From Fluviicola sp. (GTDB lineage Bacteria; Bacteroidota; Bacteroidia; Flavobacteriales_D; Crocinitomicaceae): a stretch of 64,000 bases of DNA. The DNA lies in assembly GCA_029866325.1 (NCBI GenBank), contig JARWZO010000003.1, positions 186,001 through 250,000 on the forward strand, read 5' to 3'. The notes under the pieces were generated by a model. That model was given only the letters and a program-made list of their open reading frames with translations, made no database searches and was not told where the DNA came from. Positions 62,905-64,000 of the stretch are shown piece by piece. How positions within the stretch are numbered: the stretch's first letter is position 1; every line of letters starts with the position of its first letter. The translations under genes were made by a program, and so were the position numbers.

Positions 62905-63735
62905 ATGAAAAAAATCTTTACTTCTGTTGCATTATGCTTAGCCGCAAGTGCATCTATGGCGCAAATCGGAGCTGTGGCCCCAGATTTCACCGCAACCGAC
63001 ATCAACGGTAATTCACACAACCTTTACACGTACCTCAATGCAGGTAAAGTAGTGTTATTGGATGTTTCTGCTACATGGTGCGGACCTTGCTGGGGTTTTC
63101 ACACCAATCAATACCTAGAAGATTTGTATGCTGAATATGGTCCTGCAGGTACAAACGAAGTAGTTGTGTTGTTCTATGAAGGAGACGCTGCTACAAATGC
63201 TCAAGATTTGGATGGAACAGATGGTGCTTCTCAAGGAGACTGGATCACAGGTACACCTTACCCGATCATCAATGAGTCACCAGTACAAATTAGTTTGAAC
63301 ATCTACGCACCGCTCGGATTCCCTACTATTAATGTTATTTGTCCTTCTGACAAAATAATCAAATGGGATTTATGGGATTCGCAAGCTGGAACACCGGCTG
63401 CTTCATTGGCAAACATGCGTACCAAAGTACAGGAAGTAATCGATGATTGCGCAATGGCCGCTGATGTTACCGAAAACAGCTTGTTGGAAGCAAGTGTGGC
63501 ACCAAATCCTACAACAGGAGCTACGACTATCCGTTTCAATGCAACAACAGCTGAAAAAGCTACAGTGAGCGTTTATAGTGTTTCAGGTGCGCTTGTCTCA
63601 ACAACACTTTACGATGTAGTGAACGGAGCAAATGCAATCGAAATCAACTTATCAGAAATGGAAGCTGGTACTTACTTCGTGAAAGTAAACAGCAGTGAAG
63701 CAGTAAGTAATATGATTCCGGTAGTGAAAAAATAA
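62905..63735 (+). CDS. Secreted thioredoxin-like protein with T9SS type A tail
   Basis: 276 aa with signal peptide MKKIFTSVALCLAASASMAQ. Residues about 22-190 form a redoxin/TlpA-like thioredoxin fold, with the active-site pair in TWCGPCW (C59, C62) and the cis-proline region LGFPTINVI. Residues about 195-276 (SVAPNPTTGATTIRF ... GTYFVKVNSSEAV) are a T9SS sorting domain, so the reductase is exported or put on the surface. It may act on disulfides of extracellular proteins. A strong terminator follows. Confidence 0.9.
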   Translation: MKKIFTSVALCLAASASMAQIGAVAPDFTATDINGNSHNLYTYLNAGKVVLLDVSATWCGPCWGFHTNQYLEDLYAEYGPAGTNEVVVLFYEGDAATNAQDLDGTDGASQGDWITGTPYPIINESPVQISLNIYAPLGFPTINVICPSDKIIKWDLWDSQAGTPAASLANMRTKVQEVIDDCAMAADVTENSLLEASVAPNPTTGATTIRFNATTAEKATVSVYSVSGALVSTTLYDVVNGANAIEINLSEMEAGTYFVKVNSSEAVSNMIPVVKK

Positions 63736-63752
63736 TACATCTACATAATGAA

Positions 63753-63791
63753 AATCCCCTGTAAACCTTAAGGTAGACAGGGGATTTTTTT
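63753..63791 (+). terminator. Terminator of the thioredoxin-like gene
   Basis: AATCCCCTGT (63753-63762) pairs perfectly with ACAGGGGATT (63777-63786) and is followed by T through 63791. Confidence 0.88.
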
Positions 63792-63879
63792 ATGTTCGAT
63801 ATTGACTGTACATCTGTGTGAAACAAAAAAGTTCACCTACTAGTCGATGAACATAAGAATCAGTTAAATCTTGGGATCA

Positions 63880-64000
63880 CTAAGCTTGCGACGGTTTGTT
63901 CCGCTTGAAAAAAGGTTTCTTTTTGCGTTTACCTGATTGACCACTGCCTGCCGGTTTTGAACTAATTGTCCAATCCGGAGCCGTTCCCATTGATTCCGGA
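63880..64000 (-). CDS. 3' end of a minus-strand gene encoding a very basic C-terminal tail (continues outside window)
   Basis: One minus-strand frame stays open from the window edge to a TAG at 63880-63882. It encodes SMGTAPDWTISSKP, AGSGQSGKRKKKPFFKRNKP and SQA. Such lysine- and arginine-rich tails are typical of DEAD-box RNA helicases and some pseudouridine synthases of Bacteroidota, but no domain is inside the window, so the product cannot be named. The other two minus-strand frames are closed or less protein-like. Confidence 0.6.
   Translation of the reverse strand, partial: PESMGTAPDWTISSKPAGSGQSGKRKKKPFFKRNKPSQA

Overview
The window looks like one continuous piece of chromosome from a member of the Bacteroidota, most likely order Flavobacteriales; a Fluviicola-like Crocinitomicaceae is a guess from overall style, not something proven here. 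The reasons are: at least seven secreted proteins with type IX secretion (T9SS) C-terminal sorting domains, including a SprB-repeat protein with a gliding-motility-type C-terminus; Bacteroidota promoters of the form TTG...TAnnTTTG in front of many genes; no obvious Shine-Dalgarno sequences; a fused E1 alpha/beta 2-oxoacid dehydrogenase; and families concentrated in this phylum (DUF2795, DUF4301, DUF5916, ComEC without a nuclease domain).

Layout. 1-1237 is the 3' part of a DNA polymerase III alpha-family gene. 1319-9019 is a surface-protein block (SprB-repeat protein, then a T9SS protein and an adhesin-like protein on the minus strand) interrupted by gdhA. 9316-17497 holds the fused E1 gene, two tandem LolA-like genes behind ftsK, and two small secreted or lipoprotein genes. 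17734-21577 holds a Tudor-like secreted protein coupled to a LuxR-type regulator, a lipoprotein and a secreted protein. 22068-25810 is mostly small metabolism and stress genes (EEP nuclease-like, DinB-like, LdhA-like). 26095-32617 has two very large T9SS proteins (FG-GAP repeats; L-type lectin) on either side of a tRNA-Ala(GGC). 33070-40053 has DUF58, a TonB-C protein, an ABC exporter, DUF4301, a methyltransferase, a cobalamin adenosyltransferase and DUF2795. 40197-50386 has a CAP-domain protein, a serine hydrolase, a VOC protein, YchF and the DUF1800/DUF1501 pair. 50405-57801 has DUF5916, an S74/T9SS fibre and ComEC. 57999-62689 carries a lipoprotein pair and the translation cluster thrS-infC-rpmI-rplT. 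62905-63735 is a T9SS thioredoxin-like protein, and the window ends inside another minus-strand gene.

The coding content is mostly ordinary for the phylum. I found no phage, insertion-sequence transposase, CRISPR array or classical defence island. The least explained material is between genes. (1) A two-copy dispersed element of about 185 bp is bounded by 26-bp direct repeats, each built of two 10-bp half-sites (11382-11566 and 32795-32977). (2) A MITE-like hairpin with 21-bp terminal inverted repeats lies at 16020-16130, with a relative at 12387-12518. (3) A cluster of short palindromes occupies 21790-21926. (4) Long inverted repeats made of simple words lie at 36712-36884 and 61934-61985. 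The most intriguing protein is a fibre that carries an autoproteolytic S74 chaperone domain upstream of its T9SS sorting signal (53077-55662).
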